The notes: generated by a model not told the origin, from the sequence alone. Shown: positions 32,210 to 44,900, counted from the first letter of the stretch. The stretch is 64,000 bases of DNA from Ascarosepion bandense (GCA_037127315.1 JBBBDQ010001456.1:1110001-1174000); one strand, 5' to 3'. Made by a program: numbers and translations.

Positions 32210-34215
32210 AGATGGAGGGAAATTCTAGCTAAAAGAAAACGCTCAGGCAGTATTCAAAAACAAAAGGAATGTGCCGTTTGCCTCAATTGAACAGATAGAT
32301 AAAGAATTAGGCAGATGAGAGAAAACCGATGTACTTAAAAAAGTTGAATATTATTATATTGTTGAATGCGCAACACCGACAGTATATGTGAAAAAAAAGT
32401 CTAAAGAAATTTGTGTTTGTGCTGATTTTTTGAAGAGTTTGACACTCAAAGATTGTAATTATCCCCTACCAACAGCAGAAGAAATATTTGCAAAGCTAAA
32501 CGGATGCACAATATTTTCAGAAATAAACCTCAGCGATTCATATCTGCAAATACTGGTAGAAAAGGAAACTTCAAAACTTTTGTGTATAAACACACATTGG
32601 GGTCTGTATAAATTTAACAGACTACATTTTAGGATCAAGGTCAACTTGCCATGTTCCAGCAAGTAATGTATTCGATGTTGGGTGATCTAGATTTTACCAT
32701 AGCATATCTGGATGACATCCTCATGAGAAGTACAAGTATAGCAGAACACGTAGAACATGTAAATGCAGTAATGTCAAGAATACAGGAATTTGGATTTAAA
32801 CTCAAGGAAAGCAAATGTGAGTTTTTTATGGAGAAAGTAAAATATCTGGGGCAGATCATTGATAATAATGTTAGAAGGCCAGACCCAGAGCGAGCAACGG
32901 CTATAAAAGACATGCTGGCCCCAAATAATATTACCATATGACAAAGTTTTTTGGGATTAGCAAATTATTACCAAATATACATCCCTAAAATGTATGGTCT
33001 GCGGACACCATTAAATGATTTATTGAAGAAAGGAAAACCCTGGAAATGGACTAATGAATGCCAGAAAGCATTTGAAAAGATAAAGAAAGTGTTAACCTTG
33101 GAATTATTTTTAATCCACTACAACCTGAATTTAGCGATCATAGAAGCTTGCAACGCAAGTGCGTATGGAGTAGGAGCATGCATCTTACACAAAATGCCAG
33201 ATGGTCAAGTAAAACCAATTGCTCATGCTTCCAGAGCACTATTTCTAGCTGAGAAGAATTACTCTCAGATAGAAAAAGAGGCGCTAGGAATAATATTTAC
33301 AGTAGCGAAATTTCACCATTTTGTCCACGGTAGACATTTTAAGCTACAAACTGATCATAAGCTTCTAATTTCGATTTTTGGGTCAAAAAATGGTTTGCCA
33401 AAGCATACAGCCAACCGATTACAGAGATGGGGTATAATACTGCTAAATTATAACTTCAGCATGGAGCACATACCATTGAATAAATTTGGCTACACTGATG
33501 GGCTGTCCAGGTTAATTCCTAAAATAAGCGAACCATTCGAAGACACAGTAATTGCCTCTCTGAAGTCATAAAAATAGCTGAAATTTACTGTGTGTAATGC
33601 AGTTTGGGAACTTCCATTAACTCTAGAAAAAATAAAAGAAGTCACCAGGGACAAGTATATCTTAAAAATAAAAGAAAAAATAGCTAAGAGGGACCAGTAC
33701 ACAACAAATGTTTTTTTGCTTTTGCGATATAGTATACAGAGAACGTGTAGTGATTCCATACACACTGCAAAAGCAAATACTACATGATTTTCATACTGGT
33801 CATCTGGGCAGCACTAGGATGAAGAGCCTTATTGCGAAGTTTTGTATATTGGTCAAATATAGACAGGGACATTGAGAATGCAGTGGCAAAATGTAAAGGC
33901 TGTGCTTTAGCTGCAAAGGCACCCCCGATAGAATTTAATCCCTGGCCAAAAACAGATCTACCATGGTTACATATGGATTTCGCAGGTCCACTGAATGGAT
34001 ACCATTACATCATAGTAGTGGATAGTTTTTCAAAATAGCCTGAGAGACAAAGGATAAGAAAACTGAAGGTGCAAAGTACTAAAGACTTCCTGCTGGAATT
34101 GTTTGCAAGGTTTGGTGTGGTAGACGCAATTGTGGTGGACAATGGAAGTGAATTTACATTGAGACAATTTAAAGATTTCTGCAAGGAATACAATGTCAAA
34201 CATGTTACCACAGAA
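32210..34215 (+). pseudogene. G3 pol remnant: RT, RNase H, integrase N-part
   Basis: RT: KEICVCADFLKSLTLKDCNY, LPTAEEIFAKLNG, SEINLSDSYLQILVEKETSK, catalytic AYLDDILMR, KLKESKCEFFMEKVKYLGQ. RNase H (32951-33571): GLANYYQIYIPKMYGLRTPL, then CNASAYGVGACIL with the first catalytic Asp changed to Asn, and LQTDHKLLISIFG. Integrase: CKGCALAAKAPPIEF, LHMDFAGPLNGYHYIIV, a stop, then VVDAIVVDNGSEFT, ending abruptly at HVTT. Not functional. Confidence 0.88.
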
Positions 34216-34238
34216 AGAGTAAAGTTTTAATAGGTGGG

Positions 34239-34498
34239 TGTTATGGTGAAACACACCTATTCTATAGTGAATAGAATCTGCCACCTAATTTAAGTAGGAG
34301 TAGTAAGAGGAACGAGGGTCAGTCGATGTTGGACGATAGTAGTCTACAGTTAGTCAAATACGAAAGTAGTCAGTGACCTGGCAAGATTACACTGCGTAAT
34401 ACATATTATATCAAGTTTCTAATGTTTTGTACGTCGAACCTATTAGGATCGACTTTAGCACAAATACTCGCCTTCACTGCAAAAATGACTCCACAACA
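34239..34498 (+). repeat. 3' LTR of G3
   Basis: Starts TGTTATGGTGAAACACACC, ends CTCCACAACA; preceded by TAATAGGTGGG, a reduced version of the G2 purine tract. Confidence 0.93.
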
Positions 34499-36603
34499 GA
34501 TGTAAAGCATACAGGAAAGTTAGAGACAGGTGGAAGTTGCCTACTGATCACGTGTCATAGAACAACACAATACAACAATAGGATGTTTAAGTCATTTGGA
34601 TGAACCAGAATTTGTTGAGACTTGGATCTGGTGTTTTGCAGCCCAGGCTAGAGTAAAAAAAATTGAAAAACAACTTGGAAAGAGGTGGGTAACTGACATC
34701 TTTTTGAGCTTTGGCAGGTTGTAAAGTTATAAGGAAAATTTCTGTTATGGCATACCCCAAACAATTGGAGAATTTGACTTCATTAAAATTTTAGAAATTA
34801 TATAAAAAAGTTCACAACCTAAAAAAAAGCATGTAATAGCAGAAAGAACCAAATTTCTATCCATTAAACAGAAACAAGATGAATCAAAAATGTAATATCT
34901 TCACAGATTAAGAAAAGCTAGCAGATTCTGCAGATTTGAGAAACTTGGAAATCAAGATTTGACTATTAAGGATGAATTGATTTAATTACAGTTTATTAAA
35001 GGTATGAATGATACATTTCATAAGTATAAGATATTAGAACGATTACAAGTGAATAATTTGTCTCTAACTTGCACATGTGGAAGTTACACAACAGCTGGAA
35101 TTGATAAAAAAATATTCTACTGAGGACAATGTTGAAATTTACAGTATAAAAAGAATGCAAGAAATGCAAATAATGTAAATATGAGATAAAAGAATAATAT
35201 TGATAAAATAATGTGCTCCGCTTTTGGAAAAATTTGCTATAACTGCTGAAGAAAAAGTCATTTTCAGTCAGATCCAAAATTAATTAAGAACATTTCAGAG
35301 TTATTTGCACATATTAAAAAAAGAATTAGAATCCTTTTTAGAATTGGTTAATTTTTATAATAGATACATACCAAAATGCAGCATCTTAATTTGCTGAACT
35401 GTGGAAAAAGAATAGTGAATTCAAATGAACTTGAAAACAAAGCTTAGCATTCAAGGATTTAAGAGATACTCACAGAAGAACGGTTACATTAACTATGGAT
35501 GTAAGAAAGCTGTATAAGTAGTTTTATTGCAAGAAAGGCCAGAAGACTCTTCAATCTTCTTGAAAAGTACATCATAAATTTAATAAAAAGGTATTGAAAA
35601 GTTCTGATTAAAGTTGGACCATATACCTCTAAATTCATGGTCTGAAACAATAAGAAGAGATATGTTAAAAACAGATACATGCACAAATGTCCAAAATGTG
35701 CAGAAATAAAGAATTTTTGACAAAGGTGACTACATTCATGGACTAAAGAAATGAAACCATGTACATATAGACCATGCACAAATTAATGGCATAAGACTAT
35801 TTTTAACTTTAGTAGATTCTTTTTCAGGATAGAAGTAGTTCAAGTTAAAGATAGAAAATTGACTACAATAATACTAACAGTATTTTTTTTTTCCTAGAAA
35901 TGGGGTACCTAATACAGTGGTATCAGACAACGTGCCAGAATTTTGTGATGAAGATCTATAAAATTGGTTGAGGTGGATTGTCTGCTTCCCTTACAAAACA
36001 CCATTTTATCACCTACCATCTAATGGGATTGCATAAAGAATGGTACAAGCAGTTAAAATGGGATTAAAAGCATTTTCCTGAAGTAGAGATACTATAGATG
36101 GTTGCTTACCAAAGCTATGCTTAGTTAATGGATGATTTCACATGCAGACAGATTGCAAAGCACATCTGCATGAATGGCTAGACAAAATCTCTATTAACAT
36201 TGTCTTATTCAGCAAATGAAAGGATGTGGTGTAAGAAAGACAAAGTAGCATATCCTGAGAGAGAAATTCTCATTATGCAAATTGGATATAACACAACCAT
36301 TATATCAAAGAAAGGAAAAAGCCTTATGGCTCATTCTGACCAATTAAGACCCAGAATTGAAGAAGAAGACATTGTGATGGAAGATCTTGACAGAAGAAAG
36401 GATGAGTTCTTCAGATTAGAACAATAAATAGAAGACAATGATATGGAAAATAGAGAGAGTGATTCAGAATCTGAAGAAGATGAAATGAAACTAAGATTTC
36501 CATTTAAATGAACAGGGCATAAACTTCAAGAGGGAGAGGAGGGAAAGAGTTTGTAGAAGTTAGAGAACAACCAAAGGCATTAAACCTCTTTGATTCAGGG
36601 AAG

Positions 36604-36735
36604 TGTAGTGGATTGGTAAATACAATTGTATCTATTTGCATATGTTAAGTAGAAGAGAAATAAAGTGTATAGGAAAATAAGAGACAGGCAGAAGTCGAAT
36701 ACTGATCACATATCATAGAACAACACAATACAACA
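36604..36735 (+). repeat. 3' LTR of G4
   Basis: Starts TGTAGTGGATTGG and ends CAATACAACA; matches the two halves of the 5' LTR around G3, including AAGTAGAAGAGA and TCATAGAACAACACAATACA. Confidence 0.8.
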
Positions 36736-37639
36736 GTCTTATTACAGCAAACATTTTTGTTAATATCTAGCTGTACATGATTTGATAACAAAGCAATGAA
36801 CTCAATAGCAATGAGTTACGAGACTTGCTAACCATTGTCTTACAGCATGAAAATTTGGACTATATTTATATTGAGGAGATTATCATCATTATCGATGAGT
36901 AGCATGTCACTTTATAGAGCAGTGAATAGTGACCTTATCTAGTGTAACTGTTATTATGTCATACCACAAACTTTTTACGTTCTGTTGATGACACTAAATT
37001 TCCAAAGAAAGGTTTATTTTGAAAAAACTTCAGAACTTCCTTTCAAATAATATTAAATAGAGACATACAGCAGCAGTAGATAGCAAAATAACTGAGACCA
37101 TATAAGATAATAACAACTATTGCTGGTGTGTCTTACAGATTTCAACAAATTCTAAGCACAAAAATGAATCCCATCTTTATGTATGTTTTTATCCATCTCT
37201 ACATTCTTGAACTTGAACTTTTATCTAAAGTTTAAATATTATTTTTTCTTTCTTTTAGAGATGCAGGGAAGTATAAAGTTTTCAAAAAGTTTCTGTTCAA
37301 CAGTTATTACTACAGAGAAAGTTTTAAATCATTCTATAGTAAAAATGTAACATTTCTTCCTGTGTATGACCATACAGAAAAGTTTTTTCTTTTCTTTTTT
37401 TGAAAACTATTCAGATATTTAGAGAGAATTGGCAATCTTGGTTAGAAAACAATTTGCTTCTTAAAAATTTACTATGGAGAAATCTGCTTTTGATAATATA
37501 ATTTTTTGTTCCATATTTACTGGGTGTGATTAATAATTTGTCATCTAAATTATGCAAAAACAAAAATAACTCTGACATCTCATTTTGACAAATATATTTA
37601 CCAAAATTACACAAAAATATGTAAAAATACTAAAGAATT
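36736..37639. other. Intron 4 stretch without recognised features
   Basis: AT-rich; no coding or repeat signal that I recognise. Confidence 0.5.
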
Positions 37640-38260
37640 TATTCAATTAAATTACCATTGGCTTCAAACACGGCCTCCAAATGACTTTGGAATTGCCTGC
37701 AATTCTTCTGGACAATCTTCTTATTTAAGTTAGTGAATGCTGCCATAATTTCTTGCCCTCAATTCATCTTTGGTGTTATAAGGGGTTTTGTTTTTCTCTT
37801 GCTCAACTTCATCCCACACATAATAATCAAGGGGGTTGCAGTCTGGGGAGTTAAGTTGCTGGATGTAAGGGGTAATATGGTTGCACAAATTGTCTGACAG
37901 CCATAGCTGAGTAGTTCTCCTGCTTGTTTAGCATGGTGCAAAGTCCTGTTGCCAGCCATTCTCTTGACCCAGGACAGCACTATGTTCTCAAGACCCTTGA
38001 TGTAGGCCTCCGTGTTGAGTTTGAGGCCCTGTGGGAAGACAAATGGAGGCATACCATCAGTAGTGATCACTCCAAATACCTTCATAGTCACCATTACAAC
38101 TCTTTCTGAATCTTCATCACTGTCCTCAGATTGACACCCAAACACTGAAATATTCGTATTAGACTTTCTGGCTATGAATGTCAAGCAGTACAGCATACCA
38201 TTTCCAAATTTCTGGCGGAGAGAATCTTTTTTTTCACAGACGATGCCCAACTGACTCTAC
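37640..38260 (-). pseudogene. Mariner-type transposase relic, C-terminal part
   Basis: Minus strand open from 38250 to 37759 with VTMKVFGVITTDGMPPFVFP, GLKLNTEAYIKGLENIVLSW and VKRMAGNR, the middle of a mariner-type transposase around the first catalytic Asp. A frameshift follows (expected Q-DSAPCH region reads differently). The tail near 37700-37650 gives an LE-VFEANG-like end, close to that of the family. The amino-terminal helix-turn-helix is missing and no inverted ends were found. Confidence 0.75.
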
Positions 38261-38699
38261 TATACTATGGTAAAGTTGACAAAAAATAATGTGCATTTGC
38301 AAAATTAGAAATATAAAATGGCGAAAATTTATCCATCATACTGTGTATTATGTAATTTGAAAACTTGACATGAAACAATAGCTGTCTCATAAGTTGTGAT
38401 GGAAAAAGCATTTGTTTTGACTTAAATTTATATATTTGATGAAATAAAATAATGTTTCTCCATAAATGTACCTGTTATGCTTGTGTGGAATATTACTGAA
38501 AGATCAAAAAGGAAGTTCTTCAAAGGCTTATGTTATGTATTTTTTTTTTTTCAGTAACAACATCAAATGTTGACCTGTTCAAAATTGTGACTTTTATTCA
38601 CTATTATTTTTAGGGTTACTACAAAATTGCAAAACTTATTTATTCACAAAACAATGGAAACATTTCATTTTAATTACAATTATTTTTTTGTAATTGCAG

Positions 38700-38892
38700 G
38701 AGGTTATGACAAATCTTTACATATGGACCGAGCTAGTGTAGAATGTTTTGATCCAGAAACTGATGAATGGACTTTAGTTGCCGAAATGGAAAAACCTCGG
38801 TCAGGTTTAGTGCTGATGACAGTTGACCACTTTATTTATGCCTTTGGTGGTCGATGTCGACACACAGATCGATATTTTGATATTGTAGAAAG
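38700..38892 (+). CDS. Kelch-like gene, coding exon 5: kelch blade
   Basis: Residues 427-490 plus two bases. The acceptor is TTTTTGTAATTGCAG ending at 38699 and the donor GTAAGC at 38893-38898. The exon starts by completing a GG doublet (GGYDKSLHMD) and contains VECFDPETDEWTLVAEM, PRSGLVL and IYAFGGRCRH. It ends in phase 2 within an Arg codon. The exon lies after a 14.7 kb intron containing at least four retrotransposon relics. Confidence 0.94.
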
Positions 38893-39880
38893 GTAAGCAT
38901 ACAAATATAAATAAATTCTAATTATCACCAAGTATAATTTTCATCAATGAGGATTTTAGTTACATTTCAGATTATTATTTGATAAACAAAGGCAGTTATT
39001 AATATTAGTGAAAAGAACAGGATGAAAGTTAAGATGAAAGAGGAAAATCTTTTCATAGACAGAAGTGAGATTTTATAAATATTAAACTAAATAATAAAAT
39101 ATTATTTTTTCCTGTCGATATACATTTTTATTCATGTATGATTATCCCCAACATTGCTTTTGGCTCTACAAGTTTTTGAAAGACATTCTCAAAAATAAAT
39201 GCAGTTGTAAGTGAAACTTTAATTTAATATTTCTTACTCTTCAGTGTTACAAATAAAAAGCAGATTTGAGAGATACAAGGCTCAAGTCATAATAACTCAT
39301 TAATTAAGTGACTTGAGCATTGTAAAATGTAAGTGACATGATATTTGCAAGTGAACTAACTTCATCTTGTTTACTCGCTTTTTTGTGAATAATGTTGACT
39401 AAAAAAGTGATTTCTTTATCTCTTAAGACATTCTTTTTCTTGGTCTATTATAAGCATTGCTAATGTCTCAAATTCTCTATCATTTCTTTTATTCTTTAAA
39501 AGAATACTGTAAACAAGAGAATTAAATCTTCTCTTGATGGGTGTTTTTTATGCAGACACTCAAACTAAATTGAAATGGAAAGCTAATTTTTGTAGCATTA
39601 AACACAAAATCTGAATGTTTTCAATTGTACAAAAGATTGTTACAGATAATATTCAGTCTCTTTAAATTTTTCTGATTTTGGGTATAAATGAATTTTCTTG
39701 AAAACTCAATGGATATCATATTTCCATTTGTACTTAATGCATTTGCTGAGTCCATTCACACTTTTTTTATTTTCCTAAATTGACAAACATGAAATGCTTT
39801 TATAAGATTGAAAAAATATTTAAAAGTAATGTTTTCTCATTGGTTATCATATTAACTCTTTTCATTGCTTTATTTTTTAG
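38893..39880 (+). other. Intron 5 of the kelch-like gene
   Basis: A 988 bp AT-rich intron from GTAAGC to TTTTTTAG with no recognised insert. With intron 1 it is one of two introns without transposons. Confidence 0.8.
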
Positions 39881-40103
39881 ATACAACACAGTAACACGGC
39901 AATGGAATAACATCACGCCCATGAATACCCCCAGGGCATGGCCCGGTGTCACAGTATTTGATGGACGGATTTATGTACTTGGAGGTTTTGATGGGTCAAG
40001 CCGATTACGAACTGCTGAAATGTATGATCCAGAGACTAATCGATGGACGTATATAAACAGTATGATAACTCCGCGGGCCGGATGCAGCTCAGCTGTAGTA
40101 TGA
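39881..40103 (+). CDS. Kelch-like gene, last coding exon: final kelch blade and stop
   Basis: Residues 491-564 and a TGA stop at 40101-40103. The acceptor is TTTATTTTTTAG ending at 39880. The exon opens with RYNTVTRQWNNITPMNTPRAW, then IYVLGGFDGSS, AEMYDPETNRW and SMITPRAGCSSAVV. The propeller closes here, giving six GG-containing blades in the whole protein, the usual KLHL number. At 564 residues the protein falls in the normal KLHL size range. Several AATAAA hexamers lie downstream (for example near 41291, 41830 and 42945), but I cannot decide which ends the mRNA. Confidence 0.95.
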
Positions 40104-41858
40104 ATGAAAATGAAAAGTGATAAAAAAATATTCAGTTTATTCATGTGCTACTTGCTGGCAACCTTACAAACACAATCTAAATAAGAGACAATTTGTTAAT
40201 TTTTTTCTTTTGAAAAAATTATGTAAAAATAGCATTTTGTTTTAAATGCAAGAAAAGTTTTTTTTTTTTGTTTGTTTGTTTTGATATATTAATTTGGCTG
40301 AAGGATGAAAAATCTTGTTCAATAATCCAAGGAAACTTTTTTCTTTACTTTTCTTTTTTTTAACTGTGAAGCCCACAAATAATGAAGAGACTTTCATTTT
40401 TGTATGTTTATTTATTTTTTGCTTTTAACAATCTGGATCAAATTGAAATTTCTGTTAATTTCAGAAAATGGTTCATTTTTCATATTCTGGTTCTGCTATA
40501 AAAAAACAGCAAAAGAAAAACATTTTACAAATCCTGTCATAGCCACATTAGGAAAGTATTTGGGGAACAATTTCTCAATTGCAGACATTAAAAGAGGTTT
40601 CTTATAATTTTTCAAGATAAGCTAAGGACAATTAAATTCACTCTACCAATGGGAACTGAATTTTATTATAAAGTTTAAATTCAAAAGGTAATTTTCCAGT
40701 TTCTGCTACTTTAAAAAATGATTTTAATTACTTTGAAATTATTAAATTCTTCATATTACATTAACAATTAAGTTCAGGATTTCATAGGTCATCAAGAAAT
40801 TAAGTCTACTACAGTTCACATAATCATTTTTTACCTATTTGTTCCAATTGGTGCTGTAAATTGGTTCTTTTAATGAGAAAAAAAAATCTTTGATTCACTT
40901 TTTCACAATTAAATTTTTTATTCTTATATATTTTCTACAACATTAGAAAGTTAAACAATGTTAATTGTAATATTGATTAATTCCAATATAATGGTACTTT
41001 TTATTATATGATAAAGAAATTGGATATTTGGTTATATGGTTGTTTGGACCATACCCTCTTAGGAAGAATGTAGTTCAAAGTAGTTTTTATTATACAATTT
41101 GTCTTCAAAAAATTGAAATGTTATTTATGATTTGATTTTATTTCACATTAAAAAGATAATATTGCAAACTATTTCCTATCTTGTGCAGTTAAAGTTCAAT
41201 TTACATTAGACTATCTGAGAATAAGAGATTACCTTTTGAAAAATCATGAACTGCAACTTTAAGATGAATATCTAAGCAAATATTTTGCCAAATAAAAAGC
41301 ATTTTTTAATTTAAATTACTAACTATTGTAATATTCTGTGGAAAAGGCAAGTTTTTAATCATGCGTTATATGCAATTCTTATTGTTTGTTATAACAGGTG
41401 CAACTATTCCTCATGTATTTTGGCTTTATGATATCTATTAGTGAAAGAGGAAAATGTAAAACACACCTGCAAATCAACTGCTGACACAATAGTTATGTTT
41501 ATAAGAGAGAGTGACAAAAGTCTGTGATAGTTAAAGTTATATCAACAATGTTCATGAAAGTTCATTTTTTTTTTACCATTAAAATCCCACAAGAATGAAG
41601 TAAACAGTTTTTTTAATTTAACAGGTGAAAAAAAATGCTTGTTTTGCTAATGTTCATTCTTGTTGTTAAATTAAATATCCTTATATTTCATAGGCAGAGG
41701 TTATCAGGTTGATTATATTGGGACTTGCATGAACTTTTTTTTCATAATTTTCACTCTTAAAAAGTTTATACGTTGGATAGATTATTAAAAAAATTTTCAT
41801 GATCAAAAAAAAGACTGGATCATTTTTCAATAAAGGCTTAATGATAATGTAAGGTTAG

Positions 41859-41860
<2 letters not shown>
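40104..41860 (+). other. Probable 3' UTR and flank of the kelch-like gene
   Basis: AT-rich, no long frames. It contains poly-T/TTTG tracts near 40260 and AATAAA hexamers near 41291 and 41830 that could direct polyadenylation. The mRNA end cannot be placed from sequence alone. Confidence 0.4.
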
Positions 41861-41861
<1 letters not shown>

Positions 41862-41901
<40 letters not shown>

Positions 41902-41910
41902 CGTGCGCGC
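41862..41910. repeat. GT/GC alternating microsatellite
   Basis: About 14 GT dinucleotides run into GCGCGCGTGCGTGCGCGC. The alternating purine-pyrimidine tract is a standard Z-DNA-prone sequence. Confidence 0.9.
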
Positions 41911-44900
41911 CATCCCCAGCTGTGAGCCCGCTCTTGCTCCCATCAAGTATTTATATTTTTTATCAACGTTTGCGTGCTTAGAAACAAATAAAAATTTAAA
42001 AAATTATTGGTATGAAGGGAGATAAACGATGCAGTCTTTCAATATCCGTTTTATGGCGGTACTTGTACAATACATTTTCGGTACAAAAATTTATATTTTG
42101 CTTTTTATTTGTTAAGAATTATTTCATGAAATGGCTAGGAATTTTTCTTGTTATATTTACCTTCCGAGGTGATTTACATATTTTTTTAAAATTTCGTTGG
42201 TTTGATCGTTTCTGGATTTTTTCAAAGTCCCAAACTCACGGTCTCAAGGAAGATCACTCGGAGTTGATTCTTAGCAAAGAATATTTTGTTAGTAGTATAG
42301 TTTAAAAACGTATTTATTTTTCAGTTACATTTTATGACGAGAGGACTGGAGAAGAAACTTTTTATTTCATTATAATAAAATTATTAAAAACACTGGATTC
42401 AAAACTGAATCATTACATCTTTCTTAACATTTCATGTGATATGTGAAAATATAATTTAAAGATGTTTTTGTTGAATTTGAATGTGCCTCTGATAGCTTTT
42501 TTAAGTGTTTCTTAATTTTTTTATTGTTTTTTTAAAATCCCTTAAATAAATGCAATATAAGCTTTTATAAAAATAAAAAACCCTCTCTAAAAACATTTGA
42601 AATCACAAGCAGAATATTGATTTAGAACAACATTTTCACCATTAAAGCATAGAAGCTTATTTTTAAAAAATATTAAAATGTTCTTCTGTGTGTTATTTTA
42701 TGGTAAAATTAATACTGATAAAAATTATAAAAGAATTTAATTTTTAACTCCCATTATGCAAATGTAGAATTAGCAGCAAATGACAAAGTCACCAAAACCA
42801 AAACCAAAACAAATCTCTGAAAAGAAGTTATCTCACTCTGTCAGCATTATATATTTTCATTGATAGGAAATAGATGTATTGTAAAAGTTCACTGTTTCAA
42901 TGTAATAAGAAAACAAATACTGTGTTACAATGAGCTCACACTTCTAATAAAGGTTAATTGTTTGTTTTGAGATGAATTGGTTGGCCTCATACTCATTTTT
43001 TTCTTGAAGTATTATTTGAATTGACAGTTTTATAAGATATATTCATGCAACAATAACGTTTACAAGTTACAAGTTTAAAAATATCACTAATCTACATTCA
43101 TTTAGGCAAAATAAAGATAGTTACTTGTCTATCAATTTCTTGGGACACACTTGAATTTTTATTTAGCAAGACATGATGATAGCTGATTTTCTTTAATTTG
43201 AAGTTAATTTTTCTTGTAAATGTTTAATCTTTTTAACTCTAAACAATCTGATTGATATTTTTTTCCTAACCCAAATCTTTGCTGTGATGAAAAGATTTAT
43301 AAACAAGTTGAATTTAGTGCATGAAGGTAAGAGGGGTTTCAAAAATTTACTTTGACTTGCTTTATTGTTTTGAGAAAATTCCTTTTATCGATTTTAATCA
43401 AAAGGCAAGGAAGGAAAATTAGAGATTTGGGGAGGTTCTTTTTTTATGTTAGTATTTCTTTTAATCATAAGTGGTTAGATTAAAATTGTTCTGATAAAAC
43501 ATCATCCATAATTGCTTTTTATTCTCTTTCACCTTTATCAGCTAAGGGCATAATTTTCAAATATTTTAAACTTTCTTTTTAATATGAAGAAACAACAAAA
43601 AATAGTCTAATTTTTCAATTAATAACTAAAATGAAATTGTTCTTGTTAATAACAACTCCCGAGAATTTGTTTATTTTCAACAATATTAGCATTATCATAA
43701 ATTGTTTATATTCTCCTTATTATATAATAATTAATCATGAACTTGCATGTTTCCTCGTAAAAAAGTTTACTCTAAATATTTAATATACCTCACTAAATAT
43801 TTTTAACTCTTTAATTCCAAGTTAGCAATAAAAGTACACAATGGTATCTTACCTAGCAAAGTGAAACCCTGGACATTTGTGACAAGGTTGATAGATATAA
43901 TAGCTCATCAATGGGCTATACCATTCTCAGACATCATAACTCCATTAGACAGAAAGTGGGTAGAGTCAGGGTTGAGTTGAGCAAGTTTAGTTCAAAATAA
44001 CATAAACTTGTGGGGTTCTCACCATTTTAATAAAAAAAAGATGTTTTTGTATTACAAGTCAGAGACAGGAGTAAATACTTCCTGTGCTATCTTGCCAAAA
44101 AATAAACAAAAAAGACTTCTCCATTAAAAAAAATATTTTTTTGTCATTTATATTGCATTAATGAAGCAAGAAAATCTTTGTTAATACAGAAATTATATTC
44201 TGCTTATATGGTCCATATAAAATGTCTGCATCTAAGAAATTAATAATTTGATGCTGATTTTTATTCAATTTCAATTCAAATTTACCACCACAATTAAAAT
44301 TGTTTGGTGAACAATTGCTTTCTTTGTTTGATGCTTTGTCTCATTCAGAATGTTAATTTTTTGTTTTGGAACATTGGCAGCTCATGTATAGGCACTGTAA
44401 TACTGCAGCACCCCTTATTTTTACTCAATTTTATTGACAATATTTAATATAATGAGTCCTATTTTTTTTATTCTTTCTTTATACTTGTACATTATATAAT
44501 TATTAAGCTTAATGTCAGTAGCCATTTGATTGTTCATGAAAAATTACAAAAATCCTTGTATGGAACTGTGTTTCACAGTTCCAGTAATGCAGTGTTTGGC
44601 TGTTGGGTGTATGTGCACATGCCAGAGGAGAGAAGCTGAACACTGGTTAGAAAGAGCAGTTGCTCACACAGGTAATGTTTATTTTTGACTCAGCATGTGT
44701 TGTGTTCCTGGATATGATAGTAAATTGCATCCAGCAGCAAGGCCTCTGATTGGGAGGTTGTGAGGAGCATGGAACCACCTCATAATTGTTGTTTCCAGGT
44801 CCACCCTGATCTGGAGTGATAACACCTGTTAGGATCCTAGCTATGGGCAAATAGTTAACTCCTAAACTGGGGTCAAAATACTATGAAAGTACAAAAATAG

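Larger units (their letters stand above)
31520..34498 (+). mobile_element. Ty3/gypsy element G3, internally deleted, same family as G2
   Basis: LTRs at 31520-31775 and 34239-34498 are closely similar to those of G2. GATGT flanks both ends exactly (31515-31519 and 34499-34503), fixing the insertion into the G4 LTR. At about 31866 the leader jumps straight to the sequence of the protease region (ATCTATCATAAATTTGC), removing gag. At about 34215 the integrase jumps to the pre-LTR region. The remaining pol has stops. Confidence 0.94.
31472..36735 (+). mobile_element. Ty3/gypsy relic G4, hosting G3 in its 5' LTR
   Basis: A short LTR (about 130 bp) is intact at 36604-36735 (TAGTGGATTGGTAAATAC ... 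AACACAATACAACA). The same sequence is split by G3 on the left (31472-31519 and 34504-34577). Between the LTRs, broken gag pieces read RERTKFLSIKQKQDES and LQFIKGMNDTFHKYKILE; a zinc-knuckle remnant reads FGKICYNC-RKSHFQSD. An integrase core remnant near 35900-36080 reads GVPNTVVSDN, PFYHLPSNGIA and MVQAVKMGLKAF. Most of RT is deleted. Confidence 0.75.

Noticed and set aside
42012..42305. 97-codon frame after the kelch-like gene
   Set aside because: No domain, hydrophobic-aromatic composition typical of AT-rich non-coding sequence, no splice or expression signal.
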